Source: Lachnospiraceae bacterium UBA1748 (lineage in GTDB: Bacteria > Bacillota > Clostridia > Lachnospirales > Lachnospiraceae). From it: a stretch of DNA of 38,726 nucleotides. The DNA lies in NCBI GenBank assembly GCA_002314855.1, contig DCHQ01000089.1, positions 1-38,726 on the forward strand, in the 5' to 3' direction. Below the pieces are notes generated by a model that did no database searches, was not told the origin of the DNA, and saw only the letters and a program-made list of their open reading frames with translations. Positions within the stretch are counted from its first letter, which is position 1; every line of letters starts with the position of its first letter. Made by a program: the position numbers and the translations under genes. This document shows, one piece after another, positions 16,387 to 24,690 of this stretch.

Positions 16387-17406
16387 TTATTTTTTTGCCC
16401 ATCGTAGTTTTGCACATTTTGATCTAGGATTATCATTACGCTCCTTAGCACTTGGTCTAATTGCATCCTCTGCAATTTCAAGATAATCGCCCGACTTCTT
16501 ATAGGCTTTAAAGCTTTTCTTAACCTGTCTGTCTTCACCTGAATGAAAAGTTAGTATAGCAACTCTTCCACCTTCGTTCATAACATCAGGTAATTTTTCA
16601 AGTAATGTATATAAAACCTCATATTCATGATTAATATCTATTCTAAGTGCCTGGAATGAACGCTGACATGATTTCTTTGCTGCATCCTTATACTCATCCT
16701 TTGGCAGGAATTTTAATGCATCTTCAATTATTCTTCTTAAATCAGTAGTAGTAATTATAGGTTTAATGCGTCTCGCTTTAACAATAGCCATAGCGATTTC
16801 ATCAGCATAAGGCTCATCAGCATTTTCAACGAGCATACCTGCTATCTCATCTGCATCCATATCCATAATTCTTTCTGCGGCTGTCACTCCCTTAGTTCTA
16901 TCAAGACGAAGATCTAATGGACCGTCTATTTTATACGAAAAACCTCTCTCTGGATTATCTATCTGCATTGAAGAAACGCCAAGATCAGCCAACACAAAAT
17001 CAAATTTACCATATTCATTTGCCGCCTTATCAAGATCAGCAAAATTAATATTCATAACATTAAAAATATTTTCGCCATAGCCTTTATCTCTAAGTCTCTT
17101 TAATGTTTTAGCTGATTCTTCAGTATCAACATCAAGAGATACAAGATGTCCCTCACCGCATAATTTTTCAAGCATCTTTTCAGTATGCCCACCATATCCA
17201 AGGGTACAGTCAAGACCTCGCTCACCAGGCTTTATCTCAAGTACATCAAGTATTTCATTGACACATATAGAAATATGCATACCTGCAGGAGTTGATCCTT
17301 TGGCAATAACGTGCTCTATAGTTTCCTTATATTTTTCAGGATTATGCTCTTTATATTTTTCCTCAAATTTTCTTGGATATTTTCCACTATAATGAACTCT
17401 TCTCAT
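16387..17406 (-). CDS. rsmH: 16S rRNA (cytosine1402-N4)-methyltransferase, extended form
   Basis: A 339-residue SAM-dependent methylase that modifies C1402 in the decoding centre of 16S rRNA. Hallmarks are LDCTLGYGGHTEKML (SAM site, about 83-97), LADLGVSSMQIDNPERGFSY near 140, PLDLRLD near 164, CQRSFQALRIDIN near 244 and the tail ILTFHSGEDRQVK. It carries a basic, Tyr-rich extension of about 42 residues before the usual Met-His-Ile start; the internal Met lacks a suitably spaced ribosome site, so the extension appears real. The ATG at 17406 has AAGGA about 11 bases upstream. It is not in a cell-division (mraZ-rsmH-ftsL) cluster, suggesting a second, paralogous RsmH. GH127 follows by 20 bases. 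Confidence 0.93.
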   Translation of the reverse strand: MRRVHYSGKYPRKFEEKYKEHNPEKYKETIEHVIAKGSTPAGMHISICVNEILDVLEIKPGERGLDCTLGYGGHTEKMLEKLCGEGHLVSLDVDTEESAKTLKRLRDKGYGENIFNVMNINFADLDKAANEYGKFDFVLADLGVSSMQIDNPERGFSYKIDGPLDLRLDRTKGVTAAERIMDMDADEIAGMLVENADEPYADEIAMAIVKARRIKPIITTTDLRRIIEDALKFLPKDEYKDAAKKSCQRSFQALRIDINHEYEVLYTLLEKLPDVMNEGGRVAILTFHSGEDRQVKKSFKAYKKSGDYLEIAEDAIRPSAKERNDNPRSKCAKLRWAKK

Positions 17407-17457
17407 AAATATTTATATCCTTCTATTAATTTAAACACTACATTTAAATAATATCTT

Positions 17458-17486
17458 AACATATACCTACCTTCATTGCACTTCAA
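17458..17486 (-). promoter_or_regulatory. Possible promoter of the rsmH-GH127-CDF unit
   Basis: Minus strand TTGAAG (17486-17481), a 17-bp spacer and TATGTT (17463-17458). This is a moderate match in AT-rich DNA, about 50 bases before the rsmH start. Confidence 0.35.
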
Positions 17487-17545
17487 ATAAGAATACAAAC
17501 ATTACAATAATTGCTGTATTTAAAGCCTTTTAATATAATTTTCGT

Positions 17546-17574
17546 TTGACGATACAAAGGAATTAAGGTAATAT
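17546..17574 (+). promoter_or_regulatory. Promoter of aspartokinase
   Basis: TTGACG (17546-17551), a 17-bp spacer and TAATAT (17569-17574); a perfect TATAAT three bases later (17572-17577) would give a 20-bp spacer. The leader to the ATG is only about 80 bases, too short for a lysine riboswitch. Confidence 0.6.
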
Positions 17575-17590
17575 AATGGGTTGATAAGTC

Positions 17591-17635
17591 TCTTATTAAT
17601 ATATAGTCTTACCAAAGCACTGATTATTAATAAGA
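17591..17635 (+). repeat. Inverted repeat in the aspartokinase 5' leader
   Basis: Perfect 11-bp arms TCTTATTAATA (17591-17601) and TATTAATAAGA (17625-17635), separated by 23 bases, lie downstream of the promoter and 26 bases before the ATG. In RNA they would form an AT-rich hairpin; in DNA they could be an operator. Confidence 0.5.
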
Positions 17636-17661
17636 AATATAAAAATAAAGGGTAAAAAGAA

Positions 17662-18972
17662 ATGAAAAAAATTGTAAAATTCGGTGGTAGTTCACTGGCA
17701 AGTGCTGAACAGTTCAAAAAGGTTGGCGCTATTATCAAAGCTGATGATACTCGTGTTTATGTTGTACCTTCAGCACCTGGTAAAAGATTCAAAGAAGATA
17801 CTAAGGTAACTGATATGCTTCTTCATGTATACCAGACTGCAGCTGATGGCAAAAATATCGATAACGAAATGGCTGCTATCAAAGCAAGATATGATGAAAT
17901 CATTGAAGGTCTTGAACTTGATTTTTCTCTCGATGCTGAATTCGAAGAAATCAAGGCTAATTTAATTGCAGAACCAGAAGTTGATTACGCTGCTTCTAGA
18001 GGTGAGTTCCTTAATGGTAAGATTATGGCTGCATATCTTGGTGTTCCATTTATTGATGCTGCTGAAGTAATCTTCTTTAATGAAGAAGGTGCACTTAATA
18101 CATACAAGACAGACAAGATTCTTGCTGCAAGACTTGCAGAATGCGAACGCGCTGTTATCCCAGGTTTCTACGGACTTGGTAAGAACGGCAAGGTTAAGAC
18201 ATTCTCAAGAGGCGGCAGCGATGTAACAGGTTCTATCGTTGCTAGAGCAGCTAAAGCTGATGTATATGAAAACTGGACAGATGTTTCAGGTTTCCTTATC
18301 ACAGATCCACGTATCGTAGATAATCCTAAGGGAATTAGATACATTACATATAGAGAGCTTCGTGAGCTTTCATACATGGGTGCTTCAGTTCTTCACGAAG
18401 ATGCTATCTTCCCTGTTAGAAAAGCTGGAATTCCTATTAATATCAAAAATACTAACAAGCCTGAAGATGAAGGAACATGGATTGTTGAAAGCACAGGCCA
18501 GAAGCAGGATTATGTCATTACAGGTATTGCTGGTAAGAAGGATTTCTGTACAGTATTTATTACAAAGGCTATGATGAATGCTGAAATCGGTTTCTGCCGT
18601 AAAGTACTTCAAGCATTTGAAGAAAATGAAATTTCTATCGAGCATATGCCTTCAGGTATCGATACAATGACTGTTGTTGTTCACGCCGATGAGTTTATGA
18701 ATAAGGAACAGAGCGTTGTATCTGCTATCCATCGACTTGTTGAGCCTGATTCAGTTGAAATCGAATCTGGTCTCGCTCTTATCGCTGTTGTAGGTAGAGG
18801 TATGAAGTCAGCAAGTGGTACTGCTAGTAAGGTATTTACTGCTCTTTCTAACAAAGGCATTAACATTCGTATGATTGACCAGGGTTCTTCAGAGCTTAAC
18901 ATTATCATCGGTGTTAAGAATAGCGATTTCGATAACGCTATTAAAGCAATTTACGATACATTCATTTCTTAA
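17662..18972 (+). CDS. lysC: Aspartate kinase
   Basis: A 436-residue cytoplasmic enzyme that phosphorylates L-aspartate, the first step toward lysine, threonine, methionine and diaminopimelate. The N-terminal amino-acid kinase domain begins KKIVKFGGSSLAS with the invariant KFGGSS, carries SRGEFLNGKIMAAYL (about 112-126) and TFSRGGSDVTGSIVARAAKA (about 182-201). Two C-terminal ACT domains (about residues 295-436) would give feedback control by an end-product amino acid. Length is typical of the monofunctional clostridial form, with no fused homoserine dehydrogenase. The ribosome site is a modest AAAGGG about nine bases upstream. The gene stands alone on the plus strand between its own promoter and a strong terminator. 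Confidence 0.95.
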   Translation: MKKIVKFGGSSLASAEQFKKVGAIIKADDTRVYVVPSAPGKRFKEDTKVTDMLLHVYQTAADGKNIDNEMAAIKARYDEIIEGLELDFSLDAEFEEIKANLIAEPEVDYAASRGEFLNGKIMAAYLGVPFIDAAEVIFFNEEGALNTYKTDKILAARLAECERAVIPGFYGLGKNGKVKTFSRGGSDVTGSIVARAAKADVYENWTDVSGFLITDPRIVDNPKGIRYITYRELRELSYMGASVLHEDAIFPVRKAGIPINIKNTNKPEDEGTWIVESTGQKQDYVITGIAGKKDFCTVFITKAMMNAEIGFCRKVLQAFEENEISIEHMPSGIDTMTVVVHADEFMNKEQSVVSAIHRLVEPDSVEIESGLALIAVVGRGMKSASGTASKVFTALSNKGINIRMIDQGSSELNIIIGVKNSDFDNAIKAIYDTFIS

Positions 18973-18996
18973 TTAATATATAGAAAATAAAAAAAG

Positions 18997-19019
18997 GGTG
19001 ATTCCAAATTGGAATCACC
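18997..19019. terminator. Bidirectional terminator (lysC / TelA unit)
   Basis: Perfect 9-bp stem GGTGATTCC / GGAATCACC with loop AAATT, flanked by an A run on the left and a TTTTTT run on the right. It therefore works as an intrinsic terminator for lysC (plus) and for the five-gene unit ending at 19040 (minus). Confidence 0.92.
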
Positions 19020-19039
19020 TTTTTTAATTCTAAATAATA

Positions 19040-19741
19040 CTATTTCATTCCAAGACCACTCATAAGAAGTTCTGTTGCCATCTTAAATTCTTCAAGTGAT
19101 TCCTCATCAGTTGTCTTACTATGCATGATCGATACCATCTTATCTTTCCATAAAGGAATAGCACTGAATAAAACAGACTGAATACTACTTATCATAGTAG
19201 CATAACTATCCTGAAGAAGTTTAATCTGCGCAACTTGCTGCTTTGCAATCTCACCCGATAATCTTAGCTCATCTCTTCGTCTTTCCATATGATCAGACAT
19301 ATCATCACTAACAGGACCATTCTCACCGTTTTGAAGTTTATAAACATTAATTGTACTACTAAGTTCATAAATCATATTATCAATAGAGTTAATGCACTCC
19401 TGATTTAGTGTCTGAATTGTTCCGATTACATGCTGATCCATAAGAAGTTTAATTCGATATTCATCAAGTGACTCTTCCATATCGTCTACTTCTTTTATCA
19501 TAGCATTATAATCATTAATAAACTCTCTATGTTTAGATGCATCAGCCCAAGGTGCATTGCCCTCTGTAAGTGGATCTTCAGCAATATCTCTTAAACCAAA
19601 TAAAGTCTTATCCACTATATTTCCAACTTCCTTGGTAGCATTCTTTTCCAAAATACCCATTAGTATATGAGAAATTTCTGAAACCTTTTTCTGAACATCT
19701 AATCCATATAATGTTATTGAATTAATTGTTAGATTTTCCAT
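19040..19741 (-). CDS. Short TelA-like protein
   Basis: A 233-residue, helix-rich, mostly coiled-coil protein. The segment around 176-207 (QIKLLQDSYATMISSIQSV then LFSAIPLWKDKMV) closely follows the C-terminal signature of the TelA/KlaA family (tellurite and toxic-anion resistance), in which an R/K-L-IQ helix leads into an IPLWK motif. TelA proteins are usually near 380 residues, so this is a shortened or divergent member. TelA function is not settled: it is tied to envelope or membrane stress rather than a known reaction. The start overlaps the preceding gene by 13 bases and has AAGGA seven bases upstream. It is the last gene of the five-gene unit. No membrane helix is visible. Confidence 0.7.
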   Translation of the reverse strand: MENLTINSITLYGLDVQKKVSEISHILMGILEKNATKEVGNIVDKTLFGLRDIAEDPLTEGNAPWADASKHREFINDYNAMIKEVDDMEESLDEYRIKLLMDQHVIGTIQTLNQECINSIDNMIYELSSTINVYKLQNGENGPVSDDMSDHMERRRDELRLSGEIAKQQVAQIKLLQDSYATMISSIQSVLFSAIPLWKDKMVSIMHSKTTDEESLEEFKMATELLMSGLGMK

Positions 19742-20733
19742 TTATTCATCCTTGCTTCATCTTGTAGTTTCTTATTATTGAGACTCTGTTTTTCTTTTTG
19801 TTTACGCTGCTCTGCTTCAATCTCTTCTTTATTAACTGTATATTTAGGAATAGTTATCTTATCGCCAAGATCCAGACGTTTGAAAAACACATCAGCATCC
19901 TCAAAAATATCATCGCCAGTAATACCCATATCATCAGGCGAACCGATATATATTTCCTTTTCTCCTATTTCCATTATCCTTTTAATATCTTCAGCTTTAA
20001 GTACTCGTCCATAACTCATACCCCAGTTAGCTGTAAATGGCATTGATTCTTTTATTCTTGCCATTATACGACGAACAAAGCCTTTACCGCATAAAGGATA
20101 ATAACATTTCTTAACATCAAGCTTTTCACCAGGTTTTTTCAAAGCGACCTCACATACAAAAGCTTCATTACGCATAATGCTTGCATCAAAAAGATGGAAA
20201 TTAACGATATAACCATTCTGTTCAAGGACCTTAATAAGATTAAGAGCTATGATACCACGATGTTCTATCTGTTTAACAGTTGTAGAAGCCGGGAAAGTAA
20301 TATTCATATAGATATCAATACACTTCTTCTCTTCCATACGTTCTGTTCGATACATCGTTTTAGGAGCTCCAGCAATATAAGCTGGTACACAAGGTCTTTG
20401 CCCTACAAATGATTTAACAGTTTTTCTGGTATTAACAAAAGTCTTATTAACTGCATCCATCTTTTTGGACAAAGCCAAAAACTGGTCAAACCCTTCGCTA
20501 TATCCTCTAATACAATAATCAATTGCTTCTTCTAACGGAGGACCTGCAAAATCTTTTTCTGCAGTCTTACTTTTCATGTCAAAAAACACTTTTTTATTAA
20601 CATCAGGATCGTCTCTAAGAAAGATTTGAACCTCTCCTATAGATTCGAACCTCATTTTAAAAATGTTAATTCCATTACTATTATACAATTTAAAGAATCT
20701 ACAAGAATCTGGAGATATACCGATATCAGACAT
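19729..20733 (-). CDS. Candidate VWA-like partner of the AAA+ ATPase
   Basis: A 334-residue cytoplasmic protein that I cannot place with certainty. Residues about 115-240 alternate strands and helices like a von Willebrand A fold (CIDIYMNITFPASTT, then RGIIALNLIKVLEQNGYIVNFHLF), and the preceding RPCVPAYIAGAPKTMYR resembles phage-type VWA-like proteins (DUF7192) that travel with MoxR-like ATPases. The metal-binding DxSxS is not intact (N-I-T-F in its place), so metal binding is doubtful. The C-terminal 40 residues are Lys/Glu/Gln-rich and probably helical. The ATG follows AAAGGGG by nine bases, 45 bases after the ATPase gene. AAA+/VWA pairs act together as chaperone-like machines, and this is the likely partner here (inference from family habits and order). 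Confidence 0.6.
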   Translation of the reverse strand: MSDIGISPDSCRFFKLYNSNGINIFKMRFESIGEVQIFLRDDPDVNKKVFFDMKSKTAEKDFAGPPLEEAIDYCIRGYSEGFDQFLALSKKMDAVNKTFVNTRKTVKSFVGQRPCVPAYIAGAPKTMYRTERMEEKKCIDIYMNITFPASTTVKQIEHRGIIALNLIKVLEQNGYIVNFHLFDASIMRNEAFVCEVALKKPGEKLDVKKCYYPLCGKGFVRRIMARIKESMPFTANWGMSYGRVLKAEDIKRIMEIGEKEIYIGSPDDMGITGDDIFEDADVFFKRLDLGDKITIPKYTVNKEEIEAEQRKQKEKQSLNNKKLQDEARMNKWKI

Positions 20734-20778
20734 TTGTAGTTTCCCCTTTCAAACTTTTAATAAACAGCTTTATCTGTA

Positions 20779-23007
20779 TTAACGACGACCTCTAATCTCT
20801 TCTGTTCTGTCACAGAAAATCTTAACAAGATCCTTACAAGAAGACTTATCGCGTAACTGGCTCTTAAGACTATCAGCAATAAACGCAAGATAATCAGGAG
20901 CTTTAGTTTCTACAAATTCATATTCAATGATTCTATGCTTATCAAAACTCTGATGATCAAGATACTGCTTAATCTTAGCAACGTCTCTTGTTGTAATAAT
21001 ACCTGGAGCCTCTGAGTAATTACCATTACTCCACTCATCTGTTGCATTACGGAACATACAAACAAATTCAAACCAGTTAGGATAAGCAGCAAGTATCTCA
21101 CGTTCAACTGCATTATCATAACCAACATATATAGCCATCATACGCTGCTGAACTGATTCCTCAATCTTCTCTCTTGTATTGTAGTTTCCATCAGCACCAT
21201 TACCAGCTGTATTACCAGCAGCAACCATTCTGAAGTTAGCATGTCTCTTAACATTCTCACCATGAGGGAAGCTGTAGCTTGCTCCATCGCCATTAGAAAG
21301 GAATGAATTAAGCTTAACTGTGGCTCTACTGTTACCATTATCAAGCTCATCAAGGAAAGCTATCTTACCATGCTTATAACATCTATAGAAGTTAGGACAG
21401 CTATAACCACCATTAGCAGTCTGGAAACCAAGAATATCATACTCTTCATTGATATATCCGATATCGATAAAATCAAGGTCAAGAATATTAGCTATCTGTC
21501 CAATCATGTATGTCTTACCACAACCAGATGGTCCGATAAGATATGGATTAGAATTCTCCATAACAGCAATAAGAACATCATCAAATGCTCTATGGAAATG
21601 AACTCCCTTATCAACCATCTTCTGCTTTTTCTCCATTGCCACTTCAAATCTCTTAGCAAATGGAATATTCTCATCAAAGAAATAGCTAATAGGCGCAAGT
21701 TCTTCGTCATCAATAACAACCGCATTAACCTCAACAGGAACTACTGAAGTTGGGGCTGCTATTGTAGCTGATGCAACTCCTTCAACTGGAGTCATGTTGA
21801 TATTAACTGGCTCAGTAGCCTTAAGCTCTGTCATGTCCTCAACATTATTAATGATATGCTCTAGATTGCGATCATTAAGAACCATAAGCTTATCAACCTT
21901 TTCCATAAGCTCTTTATTGGCATTAACATCACTAATAATCTTGGCAATACGGCCATCATCCTTAAGATAATCATCAATCTTAGATAATGCAGCTGAAGAA
22001 TTCATATTAAGACGATTAAGCTCCATGCTTGCACTACTAATAATTGTTCTAGAAAGAGCCTTCATTTCACCCAGCTTATGCTCTGCTTCCTCATAAACAT
22101 CACGAAGGAACTCTTCTCTGTCCATGTTGAGTCTATATTTTTCTTCTGCCACAAATTCCTGATATGCAGCATTAAGCTTCTTATCAATGCCATCAAGCTC
22201 AGCCTTAGCGCTAATAAGCTCAGTATTACAAAGCTGCTGAACTTTATCGCATGAAGTCTTCGTAACATTATCAATCATTTCAAGACGCTCATTAACAATA
22301 CCTAGAATATCAGAAGCCTTTTTAACCATGGCCTCTGCACCATCAAGACGCTGCTCAGCTTCCATGATACGTTGCTCACTAACATTGTATACACCTGCCA
22401 TATGGGCAACTCTCTGTTTAAGCTGTGCAAGACATTCCTGAACATTTGCTGAATTATAAATCTTAATAGATGCATCTATTACATTGGCTGTGAATGTTGT
22501 TTCATCAGGAAAATAACATCTAGCTTCAAGAGCATATTCTGTATATAACGAGTTGTACTTAACTATATCCTGGCAAAATCTTACAGAATTATACCAACGA
22601 AGATAATTCTGCTTATTTTTAAACAGGTTAAAGAATGTAGGATCAAATGCTCTTCTTGACGCAACACCATCTTCATCAAAGAACTCTATGAACATTTTTG
22701 CAAGTTCTTCAAATCCTGGAGTATTTTCCTCGTAAACAAAAATATCTTTATAAATCTGCTCAGCATACTGAAGTGTCTGCATGTAGTTAGTAGGCATAAA
22801 ATCCTTAACATTCGCAAGCATCATCTCAATAACATCTGTATAAAGATAAACAGGCTTCATAATAGCTGAATAAGGGTGACTAGTCACATTTACAAGTCTA
22901 TCTCCCAAATCATTTACTTTGTCACTAGGATAATGAGCCAACCTCTTAATTAATTCATCTGTTCTTATCTCACTTTGACTTTTTGATTTAATATCAAATA
23001 TTCCCAT
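20779..23007 (-). CDS. MoxR-like AAA+ ATPase with long coiled-coil N-terminus
   Basis: A 742-residue protein in two halves. Residues 1-400 are helical, with a heptad-rich coiled coil from about 205 to 395 and no recognised domain; a Pro/Ala/Val-rich linker follows (400-430). Residues about 450-742 are a MoxR/dynein-type AAA+ module: Walker A GPSGCGKT (492-499), Walker B IAFLDELD (549-556), sensor 1 VAAGNT (595-600), likely arginine finger Arg622 and sensor 2 region TTRDVAKIKQYL (672-683). All catalytic residues are intact, so ATP hydrolysis is expected. MoxR proteins remodel or load protein partners, generally with a VWA protein, and the next gene may encode that partner. The start has AGGGG eight bases before the ATG. 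A 400-residue coiled-coil half is unusual for MoxR proteins, typically 300-350 residues in total. Confidence 0.88.
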   Translation of the reverse strand: MGIFDIKSKSQSEIRTDELIKRLAHYPSDKVNDLGDRLVNVTSHPYSAIMKPVYLYTDVIEMMLANVKDFMPTNYMQTLQYAEQIYKDIFVYEENTPGFEELAKMFIEFFDEDGVASRRAFDPTFFNLFKNKQNYLRWYNSVRFCQDIVKYNSLYTEYALEARCYFPDETTFTANVIDASIKIYNSANVQECLAQLKQRVAHMAGVYNVSEQRIMEAEQRLDGAEAMVKKASDILGIVNERLEMIDNVTKTSCDKVQQLCNTELISAKAELDGIDKKLNAAYQEFVAEEKYRLNMDREEFLRDVYEEAEHKLGEMKALSRTIISSASMELNRLNMNSSAALSKIDDYLKDDGRIAKIISDVNANKELMEKVDKLMVLNDRNLEHIINNVEDMTELKATEPVNINMTPVEGVASATIAAPTSVVPVEVNAVVIDDEELAPISYFFDENIPFAKRFEVAMEKKQKMVDKGVHFHRAFDDVLIAVMENSNPYLIGPSGCGKTYMIGQIANILDLDFIDIGYINEEYDILGFQTANGGYSCPNFYRCYKHGKIAFLDELDNGNSRATVKLNSFLSNGDGASYSFPHGENVKRHANFRMVAAGNTAGNGADGNYNTREKIEESVQQRMMAIYVGYDNAVEREILAAYPNWFEFVCMFRNATDEWSNGNYSEAPGIITTRDVAKIKQYLDHQSFDKHRIIEYEFVETKAPDYLAFIADSLKSQLRDKSSCKDLVKIFCDRTEEIRGRR

Positions 23008-23019
23008 TATTCTGTCCCC

Positions 23020-24132
23020 TTACTCAATAAAATATTTATCCTGCAAATAGTTTCTATATTCACCAGTAGAATTAATACCACCATTCTTAAAATTGGTCTG
23101 TATTCTTCCATCCTTGAATTTCTGTCTATTAGCTCTTATAGAATCAACCACAATTCTAACGTTACTATCATAATTAATCGATTCAGTCTTACACCATATA
23201 TCTGCATAATTCGCTTCATCATATATATAAGCATACTTATAAGCATGTGTAACTTCATTTTCAGGTATATCATCATACAGTACGTACGTGATTTTCCATG
23301 GAGTTTTATATGCACACTTAACTGTCTTACCTGGAATCAAAAGCTCCTCATTGAACGATTCGCACGCCTCCATTACTGAACCTTCACCCCAGTAAATTTG
23401 TTTTCCATTGTAAACAAACTCATGAAGTTCCTTGCAGCCATTATCAGCAAAACGAATCATACTATGACCGGAAAGCTGATCATCATTAGAATGATAAAAG
23501 AGTTCCATATGATCGTATTCTGTAATTATATCAATTATAAGTTCGCCATCAGCAGTAAAGAAATTGGTAGCATAAGCTGTATATCTTTTATCCGCATTCA
23601 TGCAAACCTTAATATACGAAAAGAATTCTTTATCACCATTAATTCTTCCACTTATGGTACATGCACCATTCCATCCATAATGACGATTAATAATATCAAT
23701 CTCCATATCCATAGTCTTATATATACCAACAAGTATGTATTCAACTAAAGACAGAAATCTTCGCCCTAAACTGGACGCTGGAATTGAAACAGGTATTTCC
23801 TGATTCTCCATCGAATAGTATTTAGAGATGCACTCTTCATGATATGGAACAATACCATTCTCAAGAATTTCTTTGGTTTTATCATCCATAAGAATGGAGT
23901 CTTTATTATTAGTGTTTTTATAGACCTCTGTAACCTTTTGAACAAGGTCTGAATAATGCTTTTCTTTTTCATTCATGTTGATGCGTCCATCATCACCATA
24001 GAAAACAGCCATCGCATTACAGCCTCGGTCAGATTGACTTGGATCAAATCCAGTTAATTCATAGATATGAACAAGTTTAAGATTATCAATCTTTTTAATC
24101 TCAACAGTCATATCGTCCATTGATTCAAACAT
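23020..24132 (-). CDS. Protein of unknown function in the AAA+/TelA unit
   Basis: I do not recognise this 370-residue protein. It is soluble, acidic and rich in aromatic residues, with no signal peptide or membrane helix. Residues 1-170 look mixed alpha/beta and include GFDPSQSDRGCNAMAVFYG. Residues about 175-370 are strand-rich, with repeated Tyr/Trp-containing segments (YGWNGACTISGRING, VYNGKQIYWGEGSVM). Cysteines are scattered, with no metal-binding cluster. The ATG at 24132 is supported by AGGG nine bases upstream. It lies 22 bases after the FMN-protein gene and 12 bases before the AAA+ gene, so it is firmly part of the unit and may be a substrate, adaptor or sensor for the ATPase (inference only). 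Confidence 0.75.
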   Translation of the reverse strand: MFESMDDMTVEIKKIDNLKLVHIYELTGFDPSQSDRGCNAMAVFYGDDGRINMNEKEKHYSDLVQKVTEVYKNTNNKDSILMDDKTKEILENGIVPYHEECISKYYSMENQEIPVSIPASSLGRRFLSLVEYILVGIYKTMDMEIDIINRHYGWNGACTISGRINGDKEFFSYIKVCMNADKRYTAYATNFFTADGELIIDIITEYDHMELFYHSNDDQLSGHSMIRFADNGCKELHEFVYNGKQIYWGEGSVMEACESFNEELLIPGKTVKCAYKTPWKITYVLYDDIPENEVTHAYKYAYIYDEANYADIWCKTESINYDSNVRIVVDSIRANRQKFKDGRIQTNFKNGGINSTGEYRNYLQDKYFIE

Positions 24133-24154
24133 AATTCCTTACCCTATAATTTAT

Positions 24155-24547
24155 TTAGAATTTAACTACTTCTGGAGCACTAGTAAATGAACTAAATGTT
24201 GCAGTAGCATCCTTAAAATATAATACTAATGTATTAGCATCATTTTCATCATACATACCACGAAGATGTGGATAAGCATCAAGCATTGATTTCTTAGCTT
24301 CTACTCTATCATCTTCTACCAAAGTACCCTCAACTCTAATCCAGGTATCACCCTTCATAGCCGAAATCTCAACCTTGCCATTATTAAGAATCTGTTTTGC
24401 AACATCCTTAGACTTACCTGTCTGAATATATAACTTATTGTCAAATATATTAATTGTACCAAATGGTCTTACTCTAGGCTGATCACCATCAACTGTAGCT
24501 AAATAGTAAACACCAGCTTCTTTAATATAATCATGAACTCTCTGCAT
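24155..24547 (-). CDS. Pyridoxamine 5'-phosphate oxidase-family FMN split-barrel protein
   Basis: A 130-residue single-domain protein of the flavin-binding split-barrel fold. YYLATVDGDQPRVRPFGTI (about 14-32) and LYIQTGKSKDVAKQI (about 40-54) are the typical strands around the flavin site, and the tail includes LVLYFKDATATF. Family members bind FMN or F420 and carry out varied small-molecule reductions; no specific substrate is visible. ATG at 24547 was chosen because a perfect AAGGAGG precedes it by seven bases; the longer reading frame extends through the promoter. It is the first gene of the unit, 22 bases before the unknown 370-residue gene. A redox or detoxification link to the TelA-like protein is possible but unproven. 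Confidence 0.88.
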   Translation of the reverse strand: MQRVHDYIKEAGVYYLATVDGDQPRVRPFGTINIFDNKLYIQTGKSKDVAKQILNNGKVEISAMKGDTWIRVEGTLVEDDRVEAKKSMLDAYPHLRGMYDENDANTLVLYFKDATATFSSFTSAPEVVKF

Positions 24548-24583
24548 TGTATATCCCTCCTTATATAAATCCACACTTTTTAT

Positions 24584-24612
24584 ATTATATCGTTTTTTTG
24601 ATAGTAAAACCA
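24584..24612 (-). promoter_or_regulatory. Promoter of the FMN/AAA+/TelA unit
   Basis: Minus strand TGGTTT (24612-24607), a 17-bp spacer and a perfect TATAAT (24589-24584), 36 bases before the FMN-protein start. No further convincing promoter or terminator is visible before 19040. Confidence 0.55.
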
Positions 24613-24653
24613 CCGATAAATTCTAACATTATAAAATTTTTATGTGTAAAAAA

Positions 24654-24681
24654 TAAGGTCTGGACTAAAATCCAGACCTTA
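24654..24681 (-). terminator. Terminator of the ABC exporter operon
   Basis: Perfect 11-bp stem (TAAGGTCTGGA at 24654-24664 and its complement at 24671-24681) around a 6-base loop, followed on the minus strand by TTTTTT. It lies 9 bases past the second ABC gene and insulates the FMN/AAA+ unit. Confidence 0.9.
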
Positions 24682-24690
24682 ATGTTAATA

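Noticed and set aside
17575..17661. Lysine riboswitch upstream of aspartokinase
   Set aside because: The transcribed leader is only about 80 bases and shows a single simple inverted repeat, too short for the lysine aptamer.
21370..21747. 125-codon plus-strand ORF opposite the AAA+ ATPase
   Set aside because: Overlaps the Walker A coding region on the other strand; composition and lack of a ribosome site mark it as a shadow.
19040..24613. AAA+/VWA-like/TelA unit as part of a prophage
   Set aside because: Some phages carry MoxR/VWA-like pairs, but there is no integrase, capsid, tail or lysis gene, and housekeeping genes flank both sides.
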